Positions 1 through 10,675 of a stretch of DNA of 16,845 nt are shown here, in pieces (position 1 is the first letter of the stretch; every line of letters begins with the position of its first letter). Made by a program: the position numbers and the translations under genes. The notes under the pieces were generated by a model that was not told where the DNA came from, did no database searches, and saw only the letters and a program-made list of their open reading frames with translations. The stretch comes from an uncultured Bacteroidales bacterium. Lineage in GTDB: Bacteria > Bacteroidota > Bacteroidia > Bacteroidales > P3. The stretch lies in contig CAMWTX010000010.1 in the NCBI GenBank assembly GCA_947177315.1, positions 1 to 16,845 of the forward strand, written 5' to 3'.

Positions 1-129
1 AGGGTCTGGTTTATATGATACTGCTGGTTTGTTATTTGATATTTTTTTTAACTTTTTATGCAATGGGTGGGGGGGGGGGCTTCGCCCGCCGGCCTCCTTT
101 TTCTGACTACACAACCATACAGACAACCC
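1..129. other. Leader region upstream of the MFS permease
   Basis: Non-coding stretch before the permease start. Positions 32-57 are very AT-rich, with a run of T, and contain TAACTTTT (49-56) and TATTTTTT (40-47). Each is one base off the Bacteroidetes -7 consensus TAnnTTTG, and TTTG occurs at 28-31, but the spacing is not right for a confident promoter call. It is followed by a G homopolymer and a short GGGC-TTC-GCCC hairpin (77-87). The upstream neighbour is outside the window, so it is unknown whether the permease is transcribed from here or as part of an operon. Confidence 0.4.
69..79 (+). repeat. Poly-G homopolymer of 11 bases
   Basis: Eleven consecutive G residues, directly preceded by GGGT, lie about 50 nt upstream of the permease start codon. 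Homopolymers this long are prone to slipped-strand change, and in other bacteria they act as phase-variation switches. Here the tract lies in the presumed leader rather than in the conserved coding part. Losing one G would put an upstream hydrophobic reading frame (ATG at 15) in frame with the permease. This is only a possibility, and the tract is also a place where assembly errors are common. Confidence 0.85.
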
Positions 130-1374
130 ATGTTCAAGAAATCCCCCCTGGTCGTTATCGGCGCACTGTTCTTTATCTTCGGATTCGTAACCTGGCTCAA
201 CTCCACGCTGGTTCCCTTCCTCAAGATTGCCTGCGAGCTGAACAATTTCCAGTCGTACTTCGTTACGTTCATGTTCTATATCGCCTATTTCATTTTCGCC
301 ATTCCCTCCTCGCGGGTCATCGACCGGCTCGGTTACAAAAGGTCCATTTCGGTGGGGCTGGGCGTGATGGCGGTGGGCGCGGTGCTGTTCATTCCGGCGG
401 CCTGTTCGCGCTTCTACCTGTTTTTTCTGGCGGGCCTGTTCCTCATGGGGGCGGGGCTGGCCTTGCTGCAGACGGCGGCCAACCCTTATGCGGCGGTGCT
501 CGGTTCACCCCAGACGGCAGCCAAACGCATCAGCATTATGGGCGTGTGCAACAAGTTTGCCGGCATTCTGGCGCCGCTCGTGCTGGGTTCGATAACCCTC
601 AAGAGCGCCGACGCGGTGCTGCAACAGATACAGGACCCAACTCTGACGGAGACGGCGCGGGCGCGGATTCTGGACAACCTGGCCTTGCAGTGTGTGATTC
701 CCTACCTGTGCATCGTGGCGGTCTTGGCCTTGCTGGCGCTCTTTATCCGTCAGGTATCCCTGCCCGACATACAGAAAGACAAAACGGTTTACGAAGCGGC
801 GCAAGGCGGCAAGGATTCCATCTTCAGGCACGGCAATCTGTGGGGCGGCGTGCTGGCGCTGTTCTTCTACGTGGGAGCGGAGGTCATCAGCGTAGATAGC
901 CTCATCAATTATGCAACCTCCTTGGGCATCTCGAACTATTCGGCCAAGATATTCCCCTCGCTGTCGATGGTGGCTTTCCTGATAGGCTACCTGATAGGCA
1001 TCGCGGGCATTCCGCGCTGGTTCAGCCAACGCACGGCGCTCATTCTCTCGGCGGCGGGCTGTCTGGCGGTGGTTACGGCAAGCCTGCTTTGTTCCGGCAT
1101 CCTTTCGGTCTATATCCTGGTGTGGCTGGGCCTGACCAACGCCATGATATGGCCTGCCGTATGGGGGCTGGCGATAGAAGGTTTGGGAAAGCACACATCC
1201 TTGGGTTCCTCCCTGCTGGTGATGGCCATCGTGGGCGGCGCCTTGCTGCCGTTGCTGTTCGGCCGTCTGGTGGATGCCTTCGGCTACGGTTCGGCCTACC
1301 TGCTGTTTTATCCCTGCTATGCGATAATTTTGGGGTATGCGCTTTGGCGGAAGCCGAAAAATTGTTATCTTTGA
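130..1374 (+). CDS. MFS sugar permease, FucP/GluP (fucose or glucose/galactose) family
   Basis: A 414-residue inner-membrane transporter of the major facilitator superfamily, FHS subfamily, which imports a hexose or fucose by proton or sodium symport. What is seen: about 12 hydrophobic segments over the whole length, the N-terminal GFVTWLNS (residues 18-25), the loop-2 motif with RLGYKR (66-71), QTAANPYAAVLG (114-125) and a following R-ISIMGVCNKFAG stretch; all are typical of FucP/GluP relatives. I chose the ATG at 130 because it begins MFKKSPLVVIGALFF, where family members begin; the ATG at 58 would add a Gly-rich, G-tract-encoded extension. The actual sugar cannot be read from sequence. The gene ends inside the promoter of the next gene. 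Family assignment is secure; substrate is open. Confidence 0.88.
   Translation: MFKKSPLVVIGALFFIFGFVTWLNSTLVPFLKIACELNNFQSYFVTFMFYIAYFIFAIPSSRVIDRLGYKRSISVGLGVMAVGAVLFIPAACSRFYLFFLAGLFLMGAGLALLQTAANPYAAVLGSPQTAAKRISIMGVCNKFAGILAPLVLGSITLKSADAVLQQIQDPTLTETARARILDNLALQCVIPYLCIVAVLALLALFIRQVSLPDIQKDKTVYEAAQGGKDSIFRHGNLWGGVLALFFYVGAEVISVDSLINYATSLGISNYSAKIFPSLSMVAFLIGYLIGIAGIPRWFSQRTALILSAAGCLAVVTASLLCSGILSVYILVWLGLTNAMIWPAVWGLAIEGLGKHTSLGSSLLVMAIVGGALLPLLFGRLVDAFGYGSAYLLFYPCYAIILGYALWRKPKNCYL
1343..1373 (+). promoter_or_regulatory. Bacteroidetes-type promoter inside the 3' end of the permease gene
   Basis: TTTG (1343-1346), 19 nt, then TATCTTTG (1366-1373). This is an exact match to the Bacteroidetes housekeeping promoter pattern (TTTG, N19-21, TAnnTTTG). 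It overlaps the last permease codons and stop. Transcription should begin near 1380, giving a leader of about 59 nt before the lipoprotein start at 1439. A 5-bp hairpin TTCCC/GGGAA (1377-1391) would sit at the very 5' end of that RNA. Confidence 0.7.
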
Positions 1375-1438
1375 CGTTCCCGAATTGGGAAAATTGAAGC
1401 TAATTAGTTGAAAAACAAATAAAAATAGTTTTTTAAGC

Positions 1439-2395
1439 ATGAAAAAGCTCCTTAAATTCATGGCATGCGCTTTGGCGGTGTCATTCGGTTTGACGGCATG
1501 CGACAACGGTCAGGATCCCATTCATCCCTACGACAGCGGATACAATCCCAAAGGATCCCAGTTGAACACCTCCCACAAGCTGGTAGGCCAGATGTACGGG
1601 GAAGACGGTGTCGTAGAAAAACCCGAAGATGCCCAAGGTATCGTTTTTGCTGTTTCCAAAGATGGACAGACGGCCTATCTGGTGGCTTTTACCGATGCCA
1701 TGGTTGTCGGAGGAGACAGTCCCAACGACTTGGAATCATATAGTTATACAAACCGTGAAGGTTATTTTTCTCCGGCTCAGGTTTGGGGTCCCACCCTGCC
1801 TTCCAAACGCGATACCGTTTATGAAGAAAAAACGGAAAACGGCAAAACAATCATCGACACTATCGAAAAAAGAAGCGCGATAATCCACAACGTGGACGGG
1901 GAAATCAACACCGCGCAGATTCTGGCCCTCTTTGCGGCAGCCGTTGAAAAAGACACGAGTTACAAACTTCCCTCTTCGTATGCGGCCAAGATTTGCCACG
2001 ACTACTACAGAAGGGAATGGAGCAAAAAGAAACTGGACAGCGCCAATAATGACCAGTTGGCTTTGAAATGGAAACACACGCAAGGTCAGTGGTATCTTCC
2101 CTCCATCGAAGAATTGGGCGACTTGATGAAGAACCGCGACAAAATCAACAAGAAATACGGCAATAAGGCTTCGGACTTAGTATTGGACAACGAATATTTC
2201 TACATGCCTATCGGTGGTGAACAAGGCCATGCTTACTGGTCTTCTTCGGAATTCAACGTTCAAGCCGCCTGGTATTGCCTCTCGCGCGTAGGCGACGGCA
2301 CGGATTATTCCGGCAACAAACGTTACACTTATTACCAAAAGAATGACCGGAGCGGCATACACGTTCGTCCTATCCGTAAAGCGCCGATTAAATAA
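1439..2395 (+). CDS. Exported lipoprotein with a C-terminal DUF1566-type (Lcl_C-like) domain
   Basis: A 318-residue lipoprotein. The N-terminus MKKLLKFMACALAVSFGLTAC is a type II signal peptide with lipobox LTAC (residues 18-21) and Cys21 as lipidation site. The C-terminal third has the hallmarks of DUF1566 / Fibrobacter paralogous domains: QWYLPSIEEL (217-226), YWSSSEF (266-272), then AWYC and HVRPIR near the end. The function of such domains is unknown; many are surface-exposed in Bacteroidetes. The middle (about 45-200) has no domain I recognise. The gene has its own promoter (1343-1373) and terminator (2413-2449), so it looks monocistronic. Its GC content, about 47-50 % in lines I counted, is lower than its neighbours (about 57 %), which may mean faster evolution or transfer. 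Confidence 0.8.
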   Translation: MKKLLKFMACALAVSFGLTACDNGQDPIHPYDSGYNPKGSQLNTSHKLVGQMYGEDGVVEKPEDAQGIVFAVSKDGQTAYLVAFTDAMVVGGDSPNDLESYSYTNREGYFSPAQVWGPTLPSKRDTVYEEKTENGKTIIDTIEKRSAIIHNVDGEINTAQILALFAAAVEKDTSYKLPSSYAAKICHDYYRREWSKKKLDSANNDQLALKWKHTQGQWYLPSIEELGDLMKNRDKINKKYGNKASDLVLDNEYFYMPIGGEQGHAYWSSSEFNVQAAWYCLSRVGDGTDYSGNKRYTYYQKNDRSGIHVRPIRKAPIK

Positions 2396-2412
2396 TCGGT
2401 ATCGCTTTTTCC

Positions 2413-2449
2413 AAAAAGGGCTGCTTACGTAACATAGGCAGCCTTTTTT
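2413..2449 (+). terminator. Rho-independent terminator after the lipoprotein gene
   Basis: AAAAAGGGCTGC (2413-2424) pairs with GCAGCCTTTTTT (2438-2449) over 12 positions, with one G-T wobble, around a 13-nt loop, and the right arm ends in six T. It lies 18 nt after the lipoprotein stop. The rest of the gap to tyrS (2450-2537) holds only a poor promoter candidate (TAACTTTTG, 2515-2523, one base too long). Confidence 0.85.
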
Positions 2450-2537
2450 GTTTGAGAACGATGTTTTCTGAAGCCGGATGCGCTTGGATTAAACCGTTGG
2501 ATGAAAACCAGTTTTAACTTTTGAATTCAAGTAAGAA

Positions 2538-3836
2538 ATGAAAAAGAATTTTGTAGAAGAACTGCGCTGGCGGGGCATGTTGCAGGATATGATGCCCGGA
2601 ACCGAAGAACTCTTGCAGAAAGAACAGGTAACGGCCTATGTGGGCATCGATCCCACTGCCGATTCCTTGCATATAGGACACTTGGTGGGCATTATGATGC
2701 TCAAGCATTTTCAGGAATGCGGACACAAGCCGCTGGCCTTGGTGGGCGGCGCCACGGGCATGATAGGCGACCCCTCCGGAAAGAGTGCCGAAAGGGTGCT
2801 GCTCAACGAAGAAACCCTGCGCCACAACCAGGAATGCATCAAGAAACAGCTCTCCAAATTCCTCGATTTCGACAGCACCGAAGCCAATGCCGCCGAGTTG
2901 GTGAACAACTACGACTGGATGAAGGACATGAGTTTTCTGGCCTTTATCCGCGACATCGGCAAGCATATCACCGTGAACTACATGATGGCCAAGGATTCGG
3001 TAAAGAAACGCTTTTCGGGCGAAGCCGGCACCGACGGCATGTCCTTTACCGAATTCACCTATCAGTTGGTGCAGGGCAACGACTTCCTGCACCTGCTCAA
3101 GACCAAGAACTGCAAGCTGCAGATGGGCGGTTCCGACCAATGGGGCAACATCACCACGGGAACCGAACTGATACGGCGCATTCTCGGCAAGGAAGCCTTT
3201 GCCCTTACCTGCCCGCTCATCACCAAGGCCGACGGGGGCAAGTTCGGCAAGACCGAAAGCGGCAACATCTGGCTGGATCCGGCCAAGACCTCGCCCTATA
3301 AGTTCTACCAGTTCTGGCTCAACTGCTCGGATGCCGACACGGCCAAATACATCCGTATCTTTACGATGATGGGCAAGGAAGAGATAGAGGCCTTGGAAAA
3401 GGAACATGCCCAGGCACCGCATCTGAGGCTGTTGCAGAAAGCGCTGGCCAAAGACCTCACCATTCGCGTGCATTCGCAGAAAGACTACGAAACGGCAGTG
3501 GAAGCCTCCGAAATCCTGTTCGGAAAAAGCACCACCGAATCCCTGCGCAAACTCGATACCGAAACCTTCCTTTCGGTTTTTGAAGGCGTTCCCTGCAGCG
3601 AGGTGGAAAGCGCCGAATTCGACGGGAACACTTCGCTGATAGACCTGCTTTCCGACAAGACGGGCATCTTTGCCTCCAAAAGCGAGGTGCGCCGCGCGCT
3701 CAAGGAAAACAGCCTTTCCGTCAACAAGGAAAAGGCCACCGAACAGACGCCCGTGAACCGCGACATGCTGCTCAACGGCGCGTATGTGCTCGTGCAGAAA
3801 GGCAAGAAGAATTATTTCCTCATTCATGTAAGATAG
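2538..3836 (+). CDS. tyrS: Tyrosine--tRNA ligase
   Basis: A 432-residue class I aminoacyl-tRNA synthetase that activates tyrosine with ATP and charges tRNA-Tyr in the cytoplasm. Seen in order: the HIGH signature as HIGH (residues 45-48, in SLHIGHLVG); GATGMIGDPSGK (71-82); QLVQGNDF and GGSDQWGN (197-204), which form the tyrosine and AMP pocket; KFGKT (235-239), the usual TyrS form of KMSKS; and a C-terminal S4-like RNA-binding domain (about 365-432). Length fits the bacterial TyrS type with KFGKT. It starts a tight group: the stop is 4 nt before rsmE. No key residue is missing. Confidence 0.97.
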   Translation: MKKNFVEELRWRGMLQDMMPGTEELLQKEQVTAYVGIDPTADSLHIGHLVGIMMLKHFQECGHKPLALVGGATGMIGDPSGKSAERVLLNEETLRHNQECIKKQLSKFLDFDSTEANAAELVNNYDWMKDMSFLAFIRDIGKHITVNYMMAKDSVKKRFSGEAGTDGMSFTEFTYQLVQGNDFLHLLKTKNCKLQMGGSDQWGNITTGTELIRRILGKEAFALTCPLITKADGGKFGKTESGNIWLDPAKTSPYKFYQFWLNCSDADTAKYIRIFTMMGKEEIEALEKEHAQAPHLRLLQKALAKDLTIRVHSQKDYETAVEASEILFGKSTTESLRKLDTETFLSVFEGVPCSEVESAEFDGNTSLIDLLSDKTGIFASKSEVRRALKENSLSVNKEKATEQTPVNRDMLLNGAYVLVQKGKKNYFLIHVR

Positions 3837-3840
3837 CCCG

Positions 3841-4581
3841 ATGTTCCTGTTTTACGCGCCCCATACCGAGAACGGCCAATGCTGTTTCTCGCCCGCCGAA
3901 AGCCATCATTGCGCCAAGGTGCTGCGGCTTTTGCCGGGGCAGGAGGTGTGGGTTACCGACGGGAAAGGATTCCTCTACGGGGCGGAACTTTCGGTGGTGA
4001 GCGACAAGGCTTGCCTGGCGGGTGTGCGCCGGGTGCTGCGCAAGCCCGGAGAAGAAGGCAACCTGCGCCCCCAAACGCATATCGTGCTGGCGCCCACCAA
4101 GAATATGGAACGCACCGAATGGTTCTTGGAAAAGGCCACCGAAGTGGGCTTGGGCAAGGTTTCCTTTATCCGTACCGAACACTCGGAACGCAAGCAGGTA
4201 AAGCCCGAGCGCGTGGAATCCATCTTGGTGGCGGCCATGAAGCAGTCGCAGCAGGCCTATCTGCCGGTGCAGGAAGAAATGTGTTCGCTCGGCGAGTATC
4301 TGGAAAGACAAGAAAAAGCCGGAGACACCCGAGTGCAGAAATTCATTGCCTACTGCGGCGCGGAATACGAAAGAAAATCGTTTTTAAGCCTTCTGCAGCC
4401 CCAAACGGAGGTAGAAGTAATGATTGGCCCGGAAGGGGATTTCTCGCCCGCGGAAGTGGCCCGGTGCGTCGAGGCGGGATATATTCCCGTGAGCCTTGGA
4501 GACACCCGGCTCCGCACCGAAACGGCGGCGCTGTTCGCGGCCTGGGCGCCTTCTTACCTGTCGGGCTTGAAAAACCGCTAA
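3841..4581 (+). CDS. rsmE: 16S rRNA (uracil-1498-N3)-methyltransferase
   Basis: A 246-residue SPOUT-class methyltransferase that uses S-adenosylmethionine to methylate N3 of U1498 in the decoding region of 16S rRNA. What shows this: an N-terminal PUA-like domain (about 1-70, with SHHCAKVLRL at 21-30), EKATEVG (97-103), AAMKQSQQ (131-138), and the SAM-binding knot motifs IGPEGDF (195-201) and SLGDTRLRTETA (218-229). Length is normal for the family. The ATG lies 4 nt after the tyrS stop, so the two are probably co-transcribed and possibly translationally coupled. Confidence 0.95.
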   Translation: MFLFYAPHTENGQCCFSPAESHHCAKVLRLLPGQEVWVTDGKGFLYGAELSVVSDKACLAGVRRVLRKPGEEGNLRPQTHIVLAPTKNMERTEWFLEKATEVGLGKVSFIRTEHSERKQVKPERVESILVAAMKQSQQAYLPVQEEMCSLGEYLERQEKAGDTRVQKFIAYCGAEYERKSFLSLLQPQTEVEVMIGPEGDFSPAEVARCVEAGYIPVSLGDTRLRTETAALFAAWAPSYLSGLKNR

Positions 4582-4591
4582 ACCTAACGGA

Positions 4592-5287
4592 ATGCTGGCC
4601 GGATTTCTGATAAAACCGTGTTTAAAGACCCGATTCCTTGTATCGGCGGCGGTTGTTCTTTTGCTGTTGCCATGCGGATTTTCCCGTGCGCAGCAGGTAC
4701 AGATAGGGCTTCTCAAATACGGCGGAGGCGGCGACTGGTATGCCAACCCCACCTCTTTGCCCAACCTGATAGCCTTTGCCAATCGCGAGGCGGGCATGGA
4801 CATAGATCCGCAGCCGGTTACGGTGGAAGTGGGCGGGCAGGCCTTGTTCGGCTGTCCTTTCGTGCACATGACCGGGCACGGCAACGTGGTCTTCTCCGCT
4901 TCCGAAACGCAGAACCTGCGCACCTACCTCATCGGCGGCGGATTCCTGCATATCGACGACAACTACGGCATGGACAAATTCGTGCGCGCTCAGATGAAGA
5001 AGGTCTTTCCCGAACTGGACTTTGTGGAACTGCCGGCCTCGCATCCCGTGTTCAAGCAGGCTTTCGACTACAGCCGCACGGGGCTTCCCAAGATTCACGA
5101 GCACGATGCCAAAAGGCCGCAGGCGTTCGCCCTGTTCTACGAGGGCCGTATGATTTGTTTCTACACCTACGAATGCGATTTGGGCGACGGCTGGGAAGAC
5201 ACCGAGGTGCACAACGATTCGCCCCAGGCCCACCGCCAGGCCCTGGAGATGGGAACGAACCTGTTGCAGTTCGTGTTCATGCAGTAA
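4592..5287 (+). CDS. DUF4159 exported protein
   Basis: A 231-residue protein of the DUF4159 family, function unknown. The N-terminus has a basic start and a hydrophobic core (about 14-28) ending in FSRAQ, a probable type I signal peptide cut near residue 34. The mature part carries family hallmarks: KYGGGGDWYANP (42-53), a GCPFVHMTGHG stretch (87-97), GGGFLHIDDNYG (115-126) and YTYECDLGDGWED (191-203). From memory, DUF4159 has a class I glutamine-amidotransferase-like fold and also occurs at the C-terminus of larger membrane proteins; here it stands alone. It starts 10 nt after rsmE, so it likely belongs to the tyrS-rsmE transcript. No catalytic role can be claimed. Confidence 0.85.
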   Translation: MLAGFLIKPCLKTRFLVSAAVVLLLLPCGFSRAQQVQIGLLKYGGGGDWYANPTSLPNLIAFANREAGMDIDPQPVTVEVGGQALFGCPFVHMTGHGNVVFSASETQNLRTYLIGGGFLHIDDNYGMDKFVRAQMKKVFPELDFVELPASHPVFKQAFDYSRTGLPKIHEHDAKRPQAFALFYEGRMICFYTYECDLGDGWEDTEVHNDSPQAHRQALEMGTNLLQFVFMQ

Positions 5288-5294
5288 AATTTTT

Positions 5295-5302
5295 TATTTT
5301 TG
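5295..5302 (+). promoter_or_regulatory. Candidate -7 promoter element for the DUF2807 gene
   Basis: TATTTTTG matches the Bacteroidetes -7 element TAnnTTTG and begins 7 nt after the DUF4159 stop. No good TTTG -33 element is found at the expected distance; the best TTG (5264-5266) is 28 nt away. Transcription would begin near 5309. Confidence 0.45.
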
Positions 5303-5311
5303 CTCATTCAT

Positions 5312-5329
5312 GGCTGTGTTCACGCAGCC
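5312..5329 (+). other. Leader hairpin upstream of the DUF2807 gene
   Basis: GGCTGTG (5312-5318) pairs with CGCAGCC (5323-5329) around a TTCA loop: seven base pairs with one G-U. It is not followed by a T tract, so it is not a standard terminator. If the promoter at 5295-5302 is right, the hairpin begins within a few bases of the RNA 5' end and could stabilise the mRNA; a regulatory role is inference. Confidence 0.55.
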
Positions 5330-5345
5330 GTAAAACTTTAAGGAT

Positions 5346-6104
5346 ATGAAAAAATTTCTTGTAAAAGCTTTGTTTTTAGGATTTATCGGCGTTTTGCCCG
5401 TATCGATGACGCGCGCACAGAACAGTGTGCATACGGTGCTGCTGCAGGATGTACTTTCCGTGGATGTGGAAGGCCGTTTTGAGGTGCAGGTAGTGCAGGG
5501 TCTGGAAGAAAAAGTGGAGATAGAAGCGCCTGCCGAAGTGTTCATGAAGATGAAGGCCAAACAGAGCGGAAAATCTTTCGAACTTTCGGTAAAAGACAAG
5601 GATGCCCGCACCTATAGCCCCTTCAAGGTAACGATGACGCTCAAGAATCCTGAAAAAATCAGTTTGGAAGGTTCGGCCAAGATGAAGCTGGGGGGCGTGT
5701 TCACCTGCAAGAAACTTTCGCTGGAACTGGAAGATGAAAGCGCATTCGAAGGCGAAATCCGCGCTTCGGAAAGCGTGAGCGTGGAAGTGGAAGGCCATGC
5801 TTCCCTGAAGGCTTCCATCAATGCCGTTAAATATTGCAAGATGGAACTTTCCGGCTACGCCACCGCCCAGGTGAGCGGCTACGCGCCTGCGGTAAGCCTC
5901 ACGCAGAAAGACGCCACCAAACTGGAAGCGAGGAATTTCCGTACCGACAAGCTGGACGCCAAGATGTCGAACAACGCCACGGCCGGCATGACGGTGAACG
6001 CTACCTTGACAGCCACCGTGGAAGATGCGGCGGTATTGCTGTACGACGGCATGCCCAAGACCAAGGTGAACAGTTCGGGCGTGGCCAAAGTGGCGGCTTA
6101 TTAA
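5346..6104 (+). CDS. Exported GIN-domain (DUF2807) protein, putative adhesin-head family
   Basis: A 252-residue protein. The N-terminus MKKFLVKALFLGFIGVLPVS with MTRAQ is a type I signal peptide, cut after about residue 24. The mature protein is repetitive beta structure with short alternating strands rich in V, S, K and E (for example the LEGSAKMKLGG, LELEDESAFEGEI and VEVEGHASLKASI stretches), the pattern of the DUF2807/GIN beta-helix family common in Bacteroidetes. Its function is unknown; the 'auto-transporter adhesin head' label comes from structural likeness, not tested adhesion. An A-rich AAGGAT lies just before the ATG. The stop overlaps the end of the convergent prfB gene by 4 nt with no terminator visible between them. 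Confidence 0.85.
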   Translation: MKKFLVKALFLGFIGVLPVSMTRAQNSVHTVLLQDVLSVDVEGRFEVQVVQGLEEKVEIEAPAEVFMKMKAKQSGKSFELSVKDKDARTYSPFKVTMTLKNPEKISLEGSAKMKLGGVFTCKKLSLELEDESAFEGEIRASESVSVEVEGHASLKASINAVKYCKMELSGYATAQVSGYAPAVSLTQKDATKLEARNFRTDKLDAKMSNNATAGMTVNATLTATVEDAAVLLYDGMPKTKVNSSGVAKVAAY

Positions 6105-7193
6105 TTGGTTTTGGAAAATTCCATGAGGTAGGCCTTGATGAAATCGTCGAGGTCGCCGTCCATGACTGCCTGCACATTGGAGGTTTCACATCCGGTGCGC
6201 AGGTCTTTCACCATCTTGTAGGGCTGCATCACGTAGGAGCGGATTTGGCTTCCCCATTCGATTTTCTTCTTGCTGCCCTCGATGGCGTCTATCTTTTCGC
6301 GTTTCTTGCGCAATTCTATCTCGTAGAGTTGTGATTTAAGCATCTGCAGGGCTTTCTCGCGGTTCTGCAACTGGGAGCGCGTTACCTGGCATTCGATGAT
6401 GATGCCCGAGGGCGCGTGCCTGAGGCGCACGGCGGTTTCCACCTTGTTGACGTTCTGCCCGCCCGGGCCGCTGCTCCGGAAGGTATCCCAGGTAAGGTCG
6501 GCGGGATTGATTTCGATTTCGATATTGTCGTCGATGATGGGATAGGCATAGACCGAGGCGAAAGAGGTGTGCCGACGCGCTCCGGCGTCGAAAGGCGAGA
6601 TGCGCACCAAACGGTGCACGCCGCTCTCGCTCTTGAGGTATCCGAAAGCAAAATCGCCCTCCACTTCTATCGTGGCCGACTTGATGCCCGCCTGTTCGCC
6701 TTCCTGGTAATCGACCGTGGTAATCTTGTAGCCCTTGCGTTCTGCCCAGCGCATGTACATGCGGTAGAGCATGTCCGCCCAGTCCTGGCTTTCGGTTCCG
6801 CCGGCTCCTGAATTAATCGTAACCATCGCGCTCAGGCGGTCTTCCTCGCCCGAAAGCATATTCTTGAATTCCAGTTCCTCGATGGATTTCTCCAGATGGG
6901 AAAGGCAGTCTTCCATCTCCTGTTCGGGAACCTCGCCGCTGTCGTACATCTCCGCCATCACGCCGGTGTCTTCCCATTCGGAATGCACCGCGTGGAAAGC
7001 GTCTGTCCATACCTTTTTCTGACGGATGCCCTTCAGTATCTTCTCGGCTTCCTTGGGGTCGTCCCAAAAGCCGGCGGCCTGGGTCTTGGCCTCTTCGTCC
7101 TTTATGAATTGTTCCTTGCCGGCAATGTCAAAGACACCTCCTCAGCGTTTCCACCCGCGTGGACAACGCTTCCAGTTTTTCCTTGTCGTACAT
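6101..7193 (-). CDS. prfB: Peptide chain release factor 2, expressed by programmed +1 frameshift
   Basis: RF2 reads stop codons UGA and UAA and triggers peptide release on the ribosome. The ATG at 7193 opens a 21-codon frame (MYDKEKLEALSTRV...RRCL) that stops at UGA (7130-7128). Slipping +1 at CTT T continues with DIAGKEQFIKDEEAK to the stop at 6101-6103, giving 363 residues, near the usual 365. Two hallmarks are present: the stop-recognition tripeptide SPF (residues 199-201) and the catalytic GGQ (244-246, in SSGPGGQNVNK). The gene begins 8 nt after secA ends, so the two are probably one transcript. RF2 level should be self-controlled: low RF2 slows termination at the UGA and favours the shift. 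A single-frame annotation would start wrongly near 6988 and lose about 68 residues. It is not a pseudogene. Confidence 0.96.
7127..7142 (-). promoter_or_regulatory. RF2 programmed +1 frameshift site
   Basis: On the minus strand the bases read AGG AGG TGT CTT TGA C. This contains a Shine-Dalgarno-like AGGAGG (7142-7137), a 3-nt spacer, the slippery CTT (7133-7131), the UGA stop (7130-7128) and a following C, which makes UGA a weak terminator. The layout and spacing equal the well-studied E. coli site (AGG GGG TAT CTT TGA C). Confidence 0.95.
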
Positions 7194-7201
7194 ATCTCGT
7201 G

Positions 7202-10522
<3,321 letters not shown>

Positions 10523-10650
10523 AATCCTTTGTTTTTAACCGGTAAAATTCCGGAATCCTTGACCTTTTCCCCTCCCTCGAAAATCCAGGGGGAGGCGGTC
10601 AAACGAAACGTTAAAGATAGTGAAAAAATACGAGACGGCTCTAAATTTGG

Positions 10651-10658
10651 TATATTTG
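10651..10658 (+). promoter_or_regulatory. Candidate -7 promoter element for the MATE gene
   Basis: TATATTTG matches TAnnTTTG and lies 17 nt before the ATG at 10676, leaving a very short leader. No TTTG is found at the -33 distance. It sits in the 153-nt divergent space between secA and the MATE gene, which otherwise holds only a weak secA promoter candidate. Confidence 0.45.
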
Positions 10659-10675
10659 CAGACCAATCGAATACC

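Noticed and set aside
1400..1407. CTAATTAG palindrome in the lipoprotein leader as an operator
   Set aside because: Eight AT-rich bases occur often by chance and there is no second copy or family match.
505..1506. A 333-codon minus-strand frame opposite the sugar permease
   Set aside because: Gln/Arg-rich shadow of a hydrophobic gene, and it also runs into the lipoprotein start region.
2514..3827. A 437-codon minus-strand frame opposite tyrS
   Set aside because: tyrS on the + strand has all catalytic motifs. The antisense product is low complexity and has no domain.
6101..6988. prfB read as a 295-residue single-frame or truncated pseudogene
   Set aside because: The missing N-terminus is present upstream through the canonical +1 shift, and the joined length and motif positions fit RF2.
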